Translations under genes and position numbers: made by a program | The notes under the pieces: model-generated | What the model was told of the DNA's origin: nothing | What the model saw: the letters and a program-made list of their open reading frames with translations, nothing else | The model's database searches: none | Part shown: piece by piece, positions 22,082-32,719 of the stretch | Layout of the letters: each line of letters starts with the position of its first letter | How positions within the stretch are numbered: the stretch's first letter is position 1 | Assembly: GCF_000313135.1 (NCBI RefSeq) | Contig: NW_004457391.1 | Span: 14,017-78,016, forward strand | From: Acanthamoeba castellanii str. Neff | Lineage: Eukaryota > Discosea > Longamoebia > Acanthamoebidae | Length of the DNA: 64,000 bases | Direction: 5' to 3'

Positions 22082-24449
22082 ATGGATGAGCTGCCGGGCG
22101 AAGTGCTTCTCCTCGTGATGAGCTTCTGCGGGGCTGCCGAGCTCGCGGCACTCGCGGCGACCAGCTGCCGCCTTGCGAGCCACGCCCTTGACGACCCCCT
22201 GTGGCGGCGCCTCTTCGTGGCCCGCTTCTTCGAGCCACCGCCTCCGCTGGAGCCGCAGTACCTTCCCCCCTCTGCCCTCAGCACACACTGCTTCAGCACC
22301 AAGAAGGAAGACGAACACGACGAAAAAGAAGAGGAGGAAGAGAAGGAGCCGGTTCAGGAGTGCTTCTGGGCTTCTGTCCTGCGCCCGCAACCAAAGCTGC
22401 CAGACGATGCCCGTGGGCCATGGCCTCTGCAAGACAGTCCAGTCGTCATTTCACGCCTCGCCGGTACTACCGCACCACTTTGATGCCTGAAGTTTGGCCT
22501 GACAGATGGTGGGTGGCTGGTGGTGTGGTGGGTGGTTCATTGGGTCACAGGGTTGAGGCGAGACCGGTGGTCGCAGAAGCCACCTCCGTTGCCTCGGGAG
22601 TGGTTCATGTACGCTCCGGCCTGGGCGAGCGGCGGGCGAGACTGGATAGCCGGGCGTATGACGCCTCACGCTAGCGACTCTCCCATCTTTCCCACTGCCT
22701 TCTATCGAAGCGGTACGACACACACCTCACACGACACCTCACACGACACGACACGACCAACGACACGACACGGCACGCACGGACGCCACATCTCAAGTAT
22801 ACACTTCTCCGATCAGCATCATGTCAGTTCTTCGCGAGTTGGCACGATTGCTTCGCCTACCACGCCATGATGTACCACGTGCGTGGGCGGATCCGGCCGC
22901 TCATGGCCGGCCACCTGCTGCCCGCACACGCCCTGTTGGCCCTGCTCGACCAGGCCCGGCAGGCACTGTCGCAGGAACCCAACGTGCTGCGCTTGGCAGG
23001 GCCAGTCACCGTGGTTGGCAGCCTGCATGGGCAGCACGTCGATTTGCTCAACCTGTTTCTCATCAGTACGCTTTGTCACGTCAACACACACACACACACA
23101 TACACAACACACAACACACACGCACACACTAGCTCAGCATCAATGCCAACTACAACAATACTAATAATGTTTATGATCAGATGGAGAGCCACCCGACACG
23201 AACTATCTGTTCCTCGGGCGCTATGTGAACCGCGGTCTGTACGGAGTCGAGACGGCGTCGCTGCTGCTGGCGCTTAAGGTGGCCTTCCCCGAGCGCATCC
23301 ACCTGCTGCGCGGCAGCCACGAAACCCGGCAGATTACCGAAATCTACGGCTTTAAGGACGAGTGCTTGAGAAAGTATGGCGGCGGCGGCGGCGGCGGCGA
23401 AGAGGTGTGGCAGGCGTTCATGAACACGTTTGATGCCCTGCCTGTGGCCGCCATCATTAACGACAAGACGCTCTGCCTGCACTCGGGGTTGAGCCCGAGC
23501 TTGGATACTATCGCTCAGATCGAAGAGCTTGACCGGTACGCGTTTGTCATCAAGTTGTTGGTCCAGTACTCGTGTGCGTGTGCGTGTGCGTGTGCGTTTG
23601 CGTGTGCGTGTGCGTGTGCTGCGGATTCACCTCAACCTCTCATTGGCAGGTTTCAGGACATACCGCCAGAAGGGCCACTAGCGGACTTGGCTTGGAACCA
23701 GCCGGAAGATGTCGAAGGCTGGCAGATTCCCCCCAGGGCTGCTGGTTTCCTCTTCGGTTCAGGTACTGTTGTGGACTCAAGCAGGCGCTCGGGAAAACGA
23801 ACAATAACAATTCCCTTGGGTTGTGTGCAGCGGTAACAGGCGATTGGCTGGACAAGCACGGGCTCGACCTGCTCGTGACCACCAGCAGCCTCGTCATGGA
23901 GGTGCGTTGCATGATGTGCCACACAGATGTGGGGTTTACTGATAGCTGCACCACCACCACCACCAACAACAACAACAGGGCTTCAAGTGTATGCATGATG
24001 GACGGCTGTTGTTGCTGTGGAGCGCTCCAAACTACTGCGATCGCTGCCAAAATCTGGCTGCCGTGCTTTGTGCCAGTGAGCACGCAGCCGGACCCCACTC
24101 CCTGTACAAATCACCAGGAACGCACTTGGCCAGATCCAGCCCTTCTGACCTTCAGAGCTATTTCTGTGTGTGTGTGTCGCGCGCGCGTGCGTGTGTGTGT
24201 GTGCGTTTCTGTGTGCACAGGGTGACATACGGCAGGGCGCCAAGCCTGCCGCTGCCGGTAGGGCGAGAGCCGCTTCTCCGCACGTAAGCCCGACACCTTC
24301 AACGTTCTGCTTGGTGGTGGCTCACTCCCACAAACCTGGTGTGCCCCAGCTTTCCCGTGACTGATGCGCAGGACCTGAAGAACATGAGGGACACGGCTCT
24401 CGCTGTCGCCCTCACCAACCCAGACGCGCACACGGATCGTACTGCCTGA
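22082..24449 (+). CDS. F-box protein with a PP2A-like pseudophosphatase domain
   Basis: Exons that join in frame: 22082-22463, 22551-22712, 22817-23065, 23181-23535, 23650-23762, 23831-23901, 23979-about 24075; the last exon or exons end at 24449. An F-box opens the protein (MDELPGEVLLLVMSFCGAAE, then DDPLWRRLFVARF). An acidic stretch and a Trp/Pro-rich linker (LPREWFMYAPAWASG) follow. A PPP-family phosphatase fold starts at about residue 185, with PP2A-type landmarks PPDTNYLF, LLALKVAFPERIHLLRG, YGFKDECLRKYG, LCLHSGLSPSLDT and SAPNYCDRC. The metal ligands are changed: GDxHG reads GSLHG (S250), GDYVDRG reads GRYVNRG (R278, N281), GNHE reads GSHE (S310), and the RAHQ histidine is Ser (S439). 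It is probably an SCF adaptor using a dead phosphatase fold as a binding surface. The extreme C terminus is uncertain. Confidence 0.82.
23571..23620 (+). repeat. Intronic GTGTGC hexamer repeat
   Basis: About eight GTGTGC units in an intron of the F-box/pseudophosphatase gene (donor after 23535, acceptor at 23649). Confidence 0.9.
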
Positions 24450-24454
24450 ACACA

Positions 24455-24460
24455 AATAAA
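24455..24460 (+). terminator. Poly(A) signal AATAAA
   Basis: A canonical AATAAA hexamer starts 6 bases after the proposed stop (24447-24449) of the F-box/pseudophosphatase gene and is followed by AT-rich sequence. It supports a final exon of about 24372-24449 (DLKNMRDTALAVAL). Confidence 0.6.
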
Positions 24461-24746
24461 TGTTTCAAATTCCTTATATTCCCTATGACTCAAACAGGCG
24501 AATTGAAGATATTTGAGATATATTTGAGTACCGCTGTATTGAAAACAAAACCGACACGCACAGGCAACGAAAGGGCACTTGTGACTGCACGCCACATGAA
24601 CCACAACCTGCTGGGGTGCCTCACCTCTCTGCTGTGCATATTTCGCTTCACTATTTTTCGTTGACCTCCCCACCGGTGATCGGCCGCGTATTGTGATTTT
24701 TGTGATCATGTTGACTTCTAACAGCTGGGTTCGATTCTGAATACAG

Positions 24747-27700
24747 ATGAGCGCTACAGATTTCCCAGCAGAAGCCTCGTACTTTGCCAAGCCGCTCCCC
24801 CATGCGAGGCCGTTCGCGTTCCTGCTTGGCGCCGCCGACAGCGCCACTGTTGGATTAGATCTGAACGGTGGCCAAAGGAGCACAGAGGGCGGGCACGACC
24901 ACGGCACCCCCGGTGGCCTTACCACCGCCTCCTTCGTCGACCTCGACCTCGACCTCAACTGTCCCACCACCACGCCCACCGACACCAACACACCAGCACC
25001 CTCTCCTTCATCTCTCTTCTGCTCGCCTGCCAGCCTGGCCTCGCCATCTACGCCGCTGTCGTCGCCCTTTAGCGCTCCCGGCTACTACACGCCGCTCTCG
25101 TCGCCCTACCAGAGCCCCTACGCGCCCTCGGCGGCGGCGGCGGCGCCGATGACGGCAGAGGCGGAGACGATGATGGCCGCACTGAACGCTCTGCGGCTCG
25201 AGCTGGAGCGCGAGCGGGCGCGAATGGAGGCCGAGCGGCGGGAGCTGCAGCAGGTCCGCGAGACGGTGCNNNNNNNNNNNNNNNNNNNNNGGTCCAGCTG
25301 CGCGCCGAGAAGCGGGCCTTCCGGTTCATGCAGCGCGAGTGGGAGCGGCAGGTCGACGCGCGGTCGCTGCAGGCCCAGGGCCACACCTCCGACCAGCCCA
25401 TCGTGCTGGCCGACGATGACAACGATGTCGATAAGGTTGACGACAAAGCCGGCGACAAGGTCGACAAAGCCCCGCAGGCCGCCGTTGAGACGAAGCACCG
25501 GCAGGTCGAGGTCGTGGTGGTGGACGATGACGAGCCCGAGGCGGTGGCGCCGGCAGCGGTGGAGCCGCCGAAGCCGCGCAGGATCGCCAAGAGAAAGAAC
25601 AAGCCGCAGCCGTCAGTCATTTCCGAGGAACAGACGCCGGCGGCGGCGAAGAAGGCCAAGCGCTCGGACAGCTCCGGTGGCGGCGGTGATGACGGTGGTG
25701 GTGGTGGCGACGGGGCGAAGGCGACGCTGCAGGGCCTTGACGTCGAGGCCGGCAGCCACAAGCTGATGGAGAAGGTGGTGGCGGTGGTGGATGAGCGCGA
25801 GCTCTTCACCATCGTCAGCGACGACGATGACGAGACGACGAACGGCGACAACGAGGAGGACGATAAGGACGACGACGACGCTGACGAGAGCGAGGGTGTG
25901 ACGGCCACGCAGGATTCCCCGTGGTCTAGCCCGCCGGCACCAGTCCCGCCAGTGGTGGAAGCCGAGGAGAAGGCCGGCGAGGCGCTGCGCTCGGAACCTG
26001 CGGAAACGAAGCCGGGCAATGAAGCTGTGGTGGTGGCGCCGCCACAGAACGAAGCCGAGGCCGAGGCCGAAGGCCGAAGACTCCAGAATTGGTCGTGGGC
26101 CGAGCGATGAAGCCACGGGTGCGGCGGAATCCGCCGTGGCGCGCGTGGAGGAGGAGACGGTGCGAGACGTCACCGCGGCGCTGCCGGCCGAACGCGTAAG
26201 CGACGCCCGACCAGACCAAATGGCGCGGGCGCCGCCGAAGGAAGAGGCTGGCGGCGCAGACATGGCGAGCGAGAAGCCGGGCCATGACGAGGAGCACGAA
26301 GAAGAGGAGGAGGAAGAAGAAGAAGAGCCGGCGCAGCTGCCAAAGTGTCGCGAGTGCTGCACAACCGAAACCACCACCTGGATGAGGTACCTGTCGTGCG
26401 TGTGCGGCGGTGGTGCGTGTGTGTGCGGTTTGAGGCGTGTGCGCTGACTGTGATTGATTGGCGTTGGTTCGAGTCAGGGGTCCCGCGGGTCCCTGCACTC
26501 TTTGCGACAGCTGCGGGCACCGGTTTAAGAAGGAGGAGGACGCGCGAGAGCGCGCGCGCATCGAACGCCGGCAGGCACTCGCCGCGCGCAAGAAGAAGAG
26601 GAAGACATTGCTCGACAAGCAGTCCCCAGCAGGGACGCAAAAGAAGCGCCTCAGCCCCAAGGCGACCACTTCGGCCAACGACCAGGAAGAGGACTCGCCC
26701 GTCATCGGCAAATACGCCACCGGCGTTCGCAACGTATGCGTCGTGTTGCGTGTCGTGTCGTGTTGCGTGTCGTGTTGCGTGTCGTGTGCGTGTCGTGTCG
26801 TGTCGTGTCGTGTCGTGTCGTGTCGTGTCGTGTGTGTCGTGGTGTGTCGTGAGTGCCTAAGAATCGGTTTTCACGTGATCGCAGGAAGCGGCGGCCTCGC
26901 GCGTAAGGCGGACCAACGAAAGGCTGGGAGCGTCGATCCCCAGCTACCCGCATCCGGCTTCATTCGGACCCATCGATGGTACGAGCCAGTCCCAGAGAGA
27001 GAGGGAGAGGAAACGCACTCGCCACCGCACTCACCACCGCACTCACGCACACGCGCCAGGCGTGGACATTGGAGACTGGTTTCCCAACCGAATCATCACA
27101 TCCAAGAGCGGTGTGCATCGGTACGCGGCGACCTGCATCGACGGGCTCGGGCAACTTTGCTCAACGTGTGGGGCTGTGTCGTGTGTCGTGCGTTTCGCGT
27201 CGTTTGTGCGTGTGCGTGTGCGGCAGGCCGTGGGTGTCGGGCATCCATGGGACGGCCAAGACCGGCTGCTATTCAATCGTACTCAACGGCGGCTACGAAG
27301 ACGACGTCGACCACGGAACCACGTTTCTCTACACCGGCAGCGGTACGTTACACCTCTTCGTGTGCGGTGGTGTGTGAGCGTGTGCGGTGGTGCGTGTGCG
27401 TGTGTGCGATGTAACCTCATAGCGATAAGCACGCGCGCACTCTTCAGGCGGGCGAGACCTCTCGGGAAACAAGCGCACGGCCCCGCAGACCTCGGACCAG
27501 CCCCTGAACAACAACAATGCGTCGCTGGTCAAGAGCTGCGACGACCACACCCCGGTGCGCGTGGTCCGCGGCAAGCGCTCGGGCGCGTACGCCCCGACGG
27601 AGGGCTATCGCTACGACGGCCTCTACTACGTCACCCGCTACTGGCAAGAGCCGGGCCAGAGTGGGTTCAAAGTCTGGCGATTTAAGGTAACGCACACGCA

Positions 27701-28244
27701 CACGCACACGCACACGCACACGCACACGCACACGCACACGCACACGCACACGACGCTTACATTTTGCACGCCACGGGCGCAGTTCAAATACGGAGAGGAC
27801 CAGACGCCTCCGTGGGAGATGGAAGGCTACAGTGAGCACCGAGAGCGGTGGGACACCAAGCACGGCCTCACGCAGCTGTCCGACGACGAAGGCGAAGGCA
27901 AGGATGATGACTCAGATGATGACGAGGAGGAGAACGAAGAAGAAGCGCCGGACGATGGACACAGAGGAGGAAAGCGTCGGGTGAAGCTGGAGGAGGAGGA
28001 GGAGGAGAGAGACGATGGGGGACATGGGCACAAAAAGGAGGAGCGGGCAGGCCATCGAGCAAAGCGCGCCAAGGTGAAGGCGGAGACCTCCGCCAAGACG
28101 ACGAAGCCTGCAATGAAGAAAAAGAAGTGGGAAGAGAGGCAGTCCAACGAGCCGGCCAATATCAAGAAGCGGAAGGTCATGGAGGCCCATTCCGCTGCAG
28201 ACAAGGAGAACGCCAAGAACGGAAGCCCCGAGCGGGTGGCTTGA
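24747..28244 (+). CDS. GATA-type zinc finger plus SRA-YDG (methylcytosine-reader) domain protein
   Basis: A long disordered N-terminal exon (24747 to about 26383) contains an assembly gap. It leads to a GATA finger split by an intron: [14 protein letters not shown], then [19 protein letters not shown] basic segment follows, then an SRA domain over five exons ([89 protein letters not shown]). The tail is acidic then Lys-rich, with likely nuclear localisation signals. SRA domains of UHRF1 and SUVH proteins bind 5-methylcytosine by base flipping. Here the domain stands without RING, PHD or SET and next to a DNA-binding finger. After the gap the coding frame changes, and it changes again near 26070, so the gap length is not real and one base is probably extra. 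Confidence 0.85.
25270..25290. other. Assembly gap (21 N)
   Basis: Run of 21 undetermined bases inside the disordered N-terminal exon of the GATA/SRA gene. Upstream the coding frame reads ELQQVRETV; downstream it reads [20 protein letters not shown] in a different phase. The true gap length therefore differs from 21 by a non-multiple of three. Confidence 0.95.
26744..26840 (+). repeat. Intronic GTCGT pentamer repeat
   Basis: Degenerate TGTCG/GTCGT array in the GATA/SRA intron between GVRN and EAAASRV. Confidence 0.9.
27690..27752 (+). repeat. Intronic CGCACA hexamer repeat
   Basis: About ten perfect CGCACA units directly after the donor following VWRFK in the GATA/SRA gene. Confidence 0.95.
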
Positions 28245-28430
28245 CGCAAACAACAAAACAAGAAAGCACAGTACACAACACGCCAGAGGGTTGTCGTTCC
28301 ATTGTTTGCTGTTTGCTGGTGTCGATCGTGTCAGGGTCATGAGGCAAAGAAGGGAATGAGTGGCGTTCAACAAGATTTTATGTGTGCAAGAGAAAAGGAG
28401 GACACGGATGCCGCTTGGGAGAGTCTGCAC

Positions 28431-29582
28431 TCAGGCGAAGCAGTGGTGGTGGAAGCGGGCTCGGGGCACACGAGGAAACGCGAAGCCCGGCATCGGTGGG
28501 GTAGCGCAGAAGCTCTGGCGCGGGTGGTGAGGGCCGTGGCCGTGGCCGTGGCTGAGGTCGCGGCAGCGGCGAGGCCCATGGGCGTGGTGGTGACGCCCGG
28601 CGCCCAGGCCGTGGTGTGCCTTGGGGCAGCGGAGAGCCTGATGCGCACACTCCCTCTTGGCCATGCGGTGGAGGAGAAGCGCCTCGATCTGGCGCGATCT
28701 GTGCTCGGGGTGATGGTGCTTCTTCCACTTGTGGTCGTGGTGGCCGCAGTGCTGGGGCTCGCACGCAGCGTCGTCGATGTGATGGTGGCGATGGTGGCGC
28801 GGGTGCGGCTGGTGGTGAGGATGGTGAGAGTGCAGCTGGTGGACCTCGTGGTGAGGACCGTGGCGGTAGTGATGGCCCACGAGGTGGTGCGGTCCGGGCT
28901 TGGGCTCGCACTCGGCGTCGTCGATGTGGTGGCGGCGATGGTGGCTTTGGTGAGGCTGGTGGTGAGGACGGTGGGGACCGTGGTGGGGACCGAAGTAGTG
29001 CCGGTGGGGGCCGTGGTGGCCTCCAAAGTGGCGGTGCGGGCTGTGGTGGCTGGGGAAGAAGCCCTGAGGCAGCAGCTCATCAGTAGCGCGAGCTGCCTTC
29101 CTCTGGCGCCACAGGCGGGCAGCCTCCTCCGCGAGGTCTACGTTGCCGTTCCACTTGGCCACGAGCTTCCTGCACCTCTTCTCGGGTACATCGAAGCCCT
29201 CTTGGTCGAGTCTCTTCTTCAGCTCCTGCGCGGCCTCTTCGTGTTTGGCTGTGTCGTCGTCGTCGGCGTAGGCCTTCTTGTCCGCACAGTTGGCCGATTC
29301 CTCCGCGTTCTTGGTGGCCAGGAACAGATGTAGGCTCTTGTCCTGGAAGGAGTTGAGGGCGTAGCGCAGCTCCTCATCGGACGAGACGCACACGCGGTCC
29401 TGCTCGTCGTCAATGTAGCGCAGGTCGAGCTGGTGGCGCTCACTGAGGCCGAAGGACTTCCTCACCTGGCGCTCGAGCTCGGCGAAGCTTGCGCTGGCGG
29501 TGACCACCGTGCGTGTATCGCTGGCTTGGGTGACCTTAACGTAGATGGGGAGGTCGGTGGTGGTGGTGGTGCTAGATTGCAT
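28431..29582 (-). CDS. PB1-like domain protein with a very His-rich tail
   Basis: Single-exon frame of 383 residues. Residues about 10-92 look like a PB1 domain (basic FAELERQVRKSFGL, the acidic DDEQDRVCVSSDEELRYAL, then LHLFLAT). Residues about 110-160 form a helical UBA-like segment (ELKKRLDQEGFDVPEKRCRK, then LVAKWNGNVDLAEEA). The rest is an extended His-rich array (HHGPHRHYFGPHHGPHRPHH) with an internal duplication marked by HHIDDAECEP and HHIDDAACEP. Residues about 293-325 have fewer His and two Cys. PB1 plus a UBA-like segment recalls selective-autophagy adaptors of the p62/NBR1 type. The His array suggests binding of zinc, copper or nickel, which is inference. A TATA box lies 80 bp upstream. 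Confidence 0.65.
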   Translation of the reverse strand: MQSSTTTTTDLPIYVKVTQASDTRTVVTASASFAELERQVRKSFGLSERHQLDLRYIDDEQDRVCVSSDEELRYALNSFQDKSLHLFLATKNAEESANCADKKAYADDDDTAKHEEAAQELKKRLDQEGFDVPEKRCRKLVAKWNGNVDLAEEAARLWRQRKAARATDELLPQGFFPSHHSPHRHFGGHHGPHRHYFGPHHGPHRPHHQPHQSHHRRHHIDDAECEPKPGPHHLVGHHYRHGPHHEVHQLHSHHPHHQPHPRHHRHHHIDDAACEPQHCGHHDHKWKKHHHPEHRSRQIEALLLHRMAKRECAHQALRCPKAHHGLGAGRHHHAHGPRRCRDLSHGHGHGPHHPRQSFCATPPMPGFAFPRVPRARFHHHCFA

Positions 29583-29937
29583 GTTGGCCGCTATGTTGGA
29601 GGTGCTGTATATGTAGTCTTGTGGGCAGTGCGAGTTGGAATAGACGGTCTGGACCGGCCAATTTTATACCCGGGCTTGGCCGTCGCTTCCCTGAACTCTC
29701 AGGTTGGACTGTCGCCCGAAAGTTCTTGTTTGCGGGCCAAATCAGAGTACATCCCGGCAATTCGGTCCCTTCAGTTTTCGCCGTAGCCCATCCTTTCCCC
29801 CAAATTTCGCCATTAAGTCTTTCTTGAATGTGCCGCAATTTGTCCGCAGAAAATAATTTTATTTCTTTTTTCCTTCGAAAAAGACTTCGCGCGCTTTCCG
29901 CTTACTCACTGTGCGCGGGATAAGCAGCAAGCGTGCT
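29583..29937. other. Intergenic region
   Basis: Holds the promoter of the PB1/His-rich gene (TATA at 29662) and the 3' region of the TMEM39 gene. No conserved frame is visible. Confidence 0.5.
29662..29668 (-). promoter_or_regulatory. TATA box of the PB1/His-rich gene
   Basis: The reverse strand reads GGTATAAAATTGG here, about 80 bp before the ATG at 29582. It has the same spacing as the TATA box at 50469. Confidence 0.65.
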
Positions 29938-31035
29938 TTACTGTGGTTTGGGTTTGGGTTTGAGTTTGAGTTTGGCGGCGAGCGGGCGTGGCAGCCACTC
30001 GCCCGGCTGGAGGCCGGAGGCGAGGGGCAGGTTGGCCCTCCGCGTGGCGATGCAGTAGTACAGCACGCCGTAGCTGCAGCCAAGCATCACCGCATACGTG
30101 CTCCACGCGCTCGAATTGAGCAGCAAACACAGCTGCGACAGCACCACGACGCTCTGGGCGAGGATGACGATGGTGTGCACCCGCTCCGGTCGACCGAAAA
30201 GCACCTGCGCCACACAACAAATAAAATTCATTATTATAATGATGATTTGATTAATAATAATTATCACGTACGTAGATGAGCCAGGGGAGGTAGAGGCCCG
30301 GTTGCGCCGAGTTAAGCGCAGCGATGGCGACGTAGTGCTTCCCACGATGCCGCACCACCACGCCCCGCTCGTAGGGACCGGCCTCTCGAGACCACGTGCC
30401 TACTCTCTCGTCTGGACATGACCATGGTGACGTCAGCACACCGACACGGGAGACAGCGATATATTTTAAAGTAAATAAATAAATAAAAAGTGAAGCAAGA
30501 AGGCAAGAATGGTGGCGCACCATCTCGTGTGCTCTTGCTGTGGGGTTTAGACGTGGACTCGTCGCTATCTGACTCGGCATGTCCGTTACCCTCCGACTCC
30601 TCTTCACTGCGCACGACAATGCGTTTGGGGGGGGAGGTGAGTTGAGGGCAGTGGTGGTGATTGGGGGGGTGTAGAACAAACCTCTCGTCCGAGATTGGAG
30701 AGGCTCGTCGAGTCGCGCCGCAGATCCGCCAGCACCCGAGCATTTGTGAATGTAGGTACAACTCGTGAAATGACGTGCACAGCAGATGCGCGAACAGCTG
30801 GCGAGAGTACACAGAACGCGTGATTGTGAGAGATTGCGAGTTACCGTGCGTGAGTCACACACATACACACCTCGCCCGAGAGATGATGGGTGAGTGGACA
30901 AAGAATGTGCGCGTACCATGACAAACGAGTTGAGGGTGATGTACAGCACGATTATCGCACAGCGAACAGAGTCAAAGTACAAATAGTCATGCTGCACACA
31001 GCACATGTGTTAGCCAACGCTCAATCGCAATAGGA

Positions 31036-31066
<31 letters not shown>

Positions 31067-31472
31067 CACGTGTAGCAGACTGGGCACCTGTAGGAATTTG
31101 AGAGGGAGGAAGCCAGCAAAGTAGCCGCACTCGAGCGAGGAATAGGCCACCCCTTTCAGTCGGTCGACGAACCACTCCGTGGCTTCTTCCGCATCCCTGC
31201 GGCCGATTGGAGTGAAGGGCGAACCAACCGCGTCAGCAGCATATCATTGGCCCCACCACCGGCGGTGTACGATGACTGGGCGGTCGCGGTGGACGACGAG
31301 TTCGGTGAGTGGAGGTTCGAACCTTCCGTAGTAGCAGCTGTGCTTCGACGACTTGCCTTCGTGCTTCTTCTTTTTCGTTCCTCTCCACGCGAGCCCGTAG
31401 CACGCTACGTACAACACAAACCTAATCATGGACCCGGGATAGTTGAGTTGGTTGGCGTTCGTCCAAGTCACA

Positions 31473-31514
<42 letters not shown>

Positions 31515-32411
31515 GTGTGGAGAGGGACGCACGGGTAGACGAGGAAGAGGAAGTTCTTGAAGGGATGCTTGAGGAAGAGCTGGAAGAAGAGGTACACAGA
31601 ATTGGACACGATGACGGCGATGATGATGAGGTTGAGGTAGATCTGCGGCGACGACAGCCGCGACGGGCTGTGCCAGCGGACCTGCTTCCAGTAGCCCAAC
31701 AGCACGCGCTGTAGAAAAAGAGGCCGCATGAGCTTGTCTTTCAAAGCGTAGGTAGCGAGAGCAATAGGAGGAGGAGGTGAACGGGTGTTGTTCGTACGAA
31801 CCTTGAGCAAGACGATGACCGTCAGGAAGAGCAGGTAGAAGTTGTAGTTGTAGAAATTCTGGAGGTGTGTGGTGGCGGGTGGTATTTGAGTGAGCGTAGG
31901 TTACAGAGAAAGGGTGAGAGAAGGATCCGGACGAGATGAGATCATCATAAAAAGAGAGGGTTTCGAGGAATGAACAATGAATGGACACCACGAAATGGGA
32001 GGATGGAAGGCCTGCCACCCTGGTGCGGCGATTGGTGATGACGAAGGGGAGATGTACCGTCCGGTAGATGTTGAAATTCTGAAGGACGGTGTGGAGGAAA
32101 AGGTAAAGGAAGAGCATGAGCTCGAAGTGGATGCTGGCCTGCCCAACGGGAGCGTGTAGCTGTTCGATCTTCCGCAGCATCTCGTCGAGATCGTACACGG
32201 ATGGCCGGGCAACAGACGAAAATGGGGAGTAGAACTGCGAGATCGTCCCGCTGTCGTGCATCGCTGCACGCTTAGATGCGCTCGCTGTCGTAATTGGCGC
32301 CTGCTTCGAAGATGCGCCTCCATTAGAGCTTCCGTTCGAGGAATGAGGTGTTTTCTTGTCCCCGCCCCCTGACTTGGCGGATCCCTTGCCGTGGCGCCCT
32401 CCGCGCCTCAT
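29938..32411 (-). CDS. TMEM39: TMEM39-family multi-pass membrane protein
   Basis: Reverse-strand multi-exon gene. Family landmarks run in order: VYDLDEMLRKIEQLHAPVGQ, ASIHFELMLFLYLFLHTVLQ, VLLGYWKQVRWHSPS, PQIYLNLIIIAVIVSNSVYL, YSSLECGYFAGFLPLKFLQ, YLYFDSVRCAIIVLYITLNS, FAHLLCTSFHELYLHSQMLG then CWR, RGVVVRHRGKHYVAIAALNS, and the last membrane pair ending near LPLASGLQPGEWLPRP. TMEM39 proteins are ER membrane proteins linked to autophagy and secretory trafficking in animals. The Gly/Ser/Lys-rich N terminus and the tail of alternating Lys-Pro and Lys-Leu are specific to this protein. The start at 32411 gives MRRGGRHGKGS; an upstream in-frame Met exists at 32564. Confidence 0.85.
31469..31512 (+). 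repeat. Intronic CA dinucleotide repeat
   Basis: CA-repeat in a TMEM39 intron (GT-rich on the coding strand). Confidence 0.9.
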
Positions 32412-32719
32412 CTTAACGCTTGCAATTTCCGCCCAACACCCCGATGAGGCCTTCTCCAAGTTCGAGCCTCTTCGCGTCGGCCAGTGGATTCTTTCTTCTC
32501 CTACCCTCAGATTGAATGCGCCCCGCCTCTGCTCGGCACAAGAGGCACGTGCTTCACATTCCATTCCGTTATCTGAAAAGGAAAATAAATATAAATATAA
32601 AGGAAAACAATTTCTTTTATCCTGCCCATCTAATTTGGTTTTCTTTTGCTTTTCACTTCTAAGAAGTTTTTGACAGCCTCACTTCTCGGCGCCAAGCAAG
32701 GCGCTCATTCGAAGCACAC
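32412..32719. other. Divergent intergenic region (TMEM39 / acetyltransferase)
   Basis: Shared upstream region of two divergent genes. An AT-rich block (about 32574-32660, with AAATATAAATATAAAGG) is the only TATA-like sequence and could serve the forward gene at 32720. No conserved frame. Confidence 0.5.

Noticed and set aside
25069..26019. Reverse-strand frame of about 316 residues crossing the N gap
   Set aside because: Antisense of the disordered GATA/SRA exon. It crosses unknown bases and is Ser-rich low-complexity only.
28302..29333. Forward frame of 343 residues
   Set aside because: Antisense of the His-rich codons (GTG/ATG become Val/Met), giving a biased Val/Gly protein with no family resemblance. 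The reverse strand has the PB1 domain, the start codon and the TATA box.
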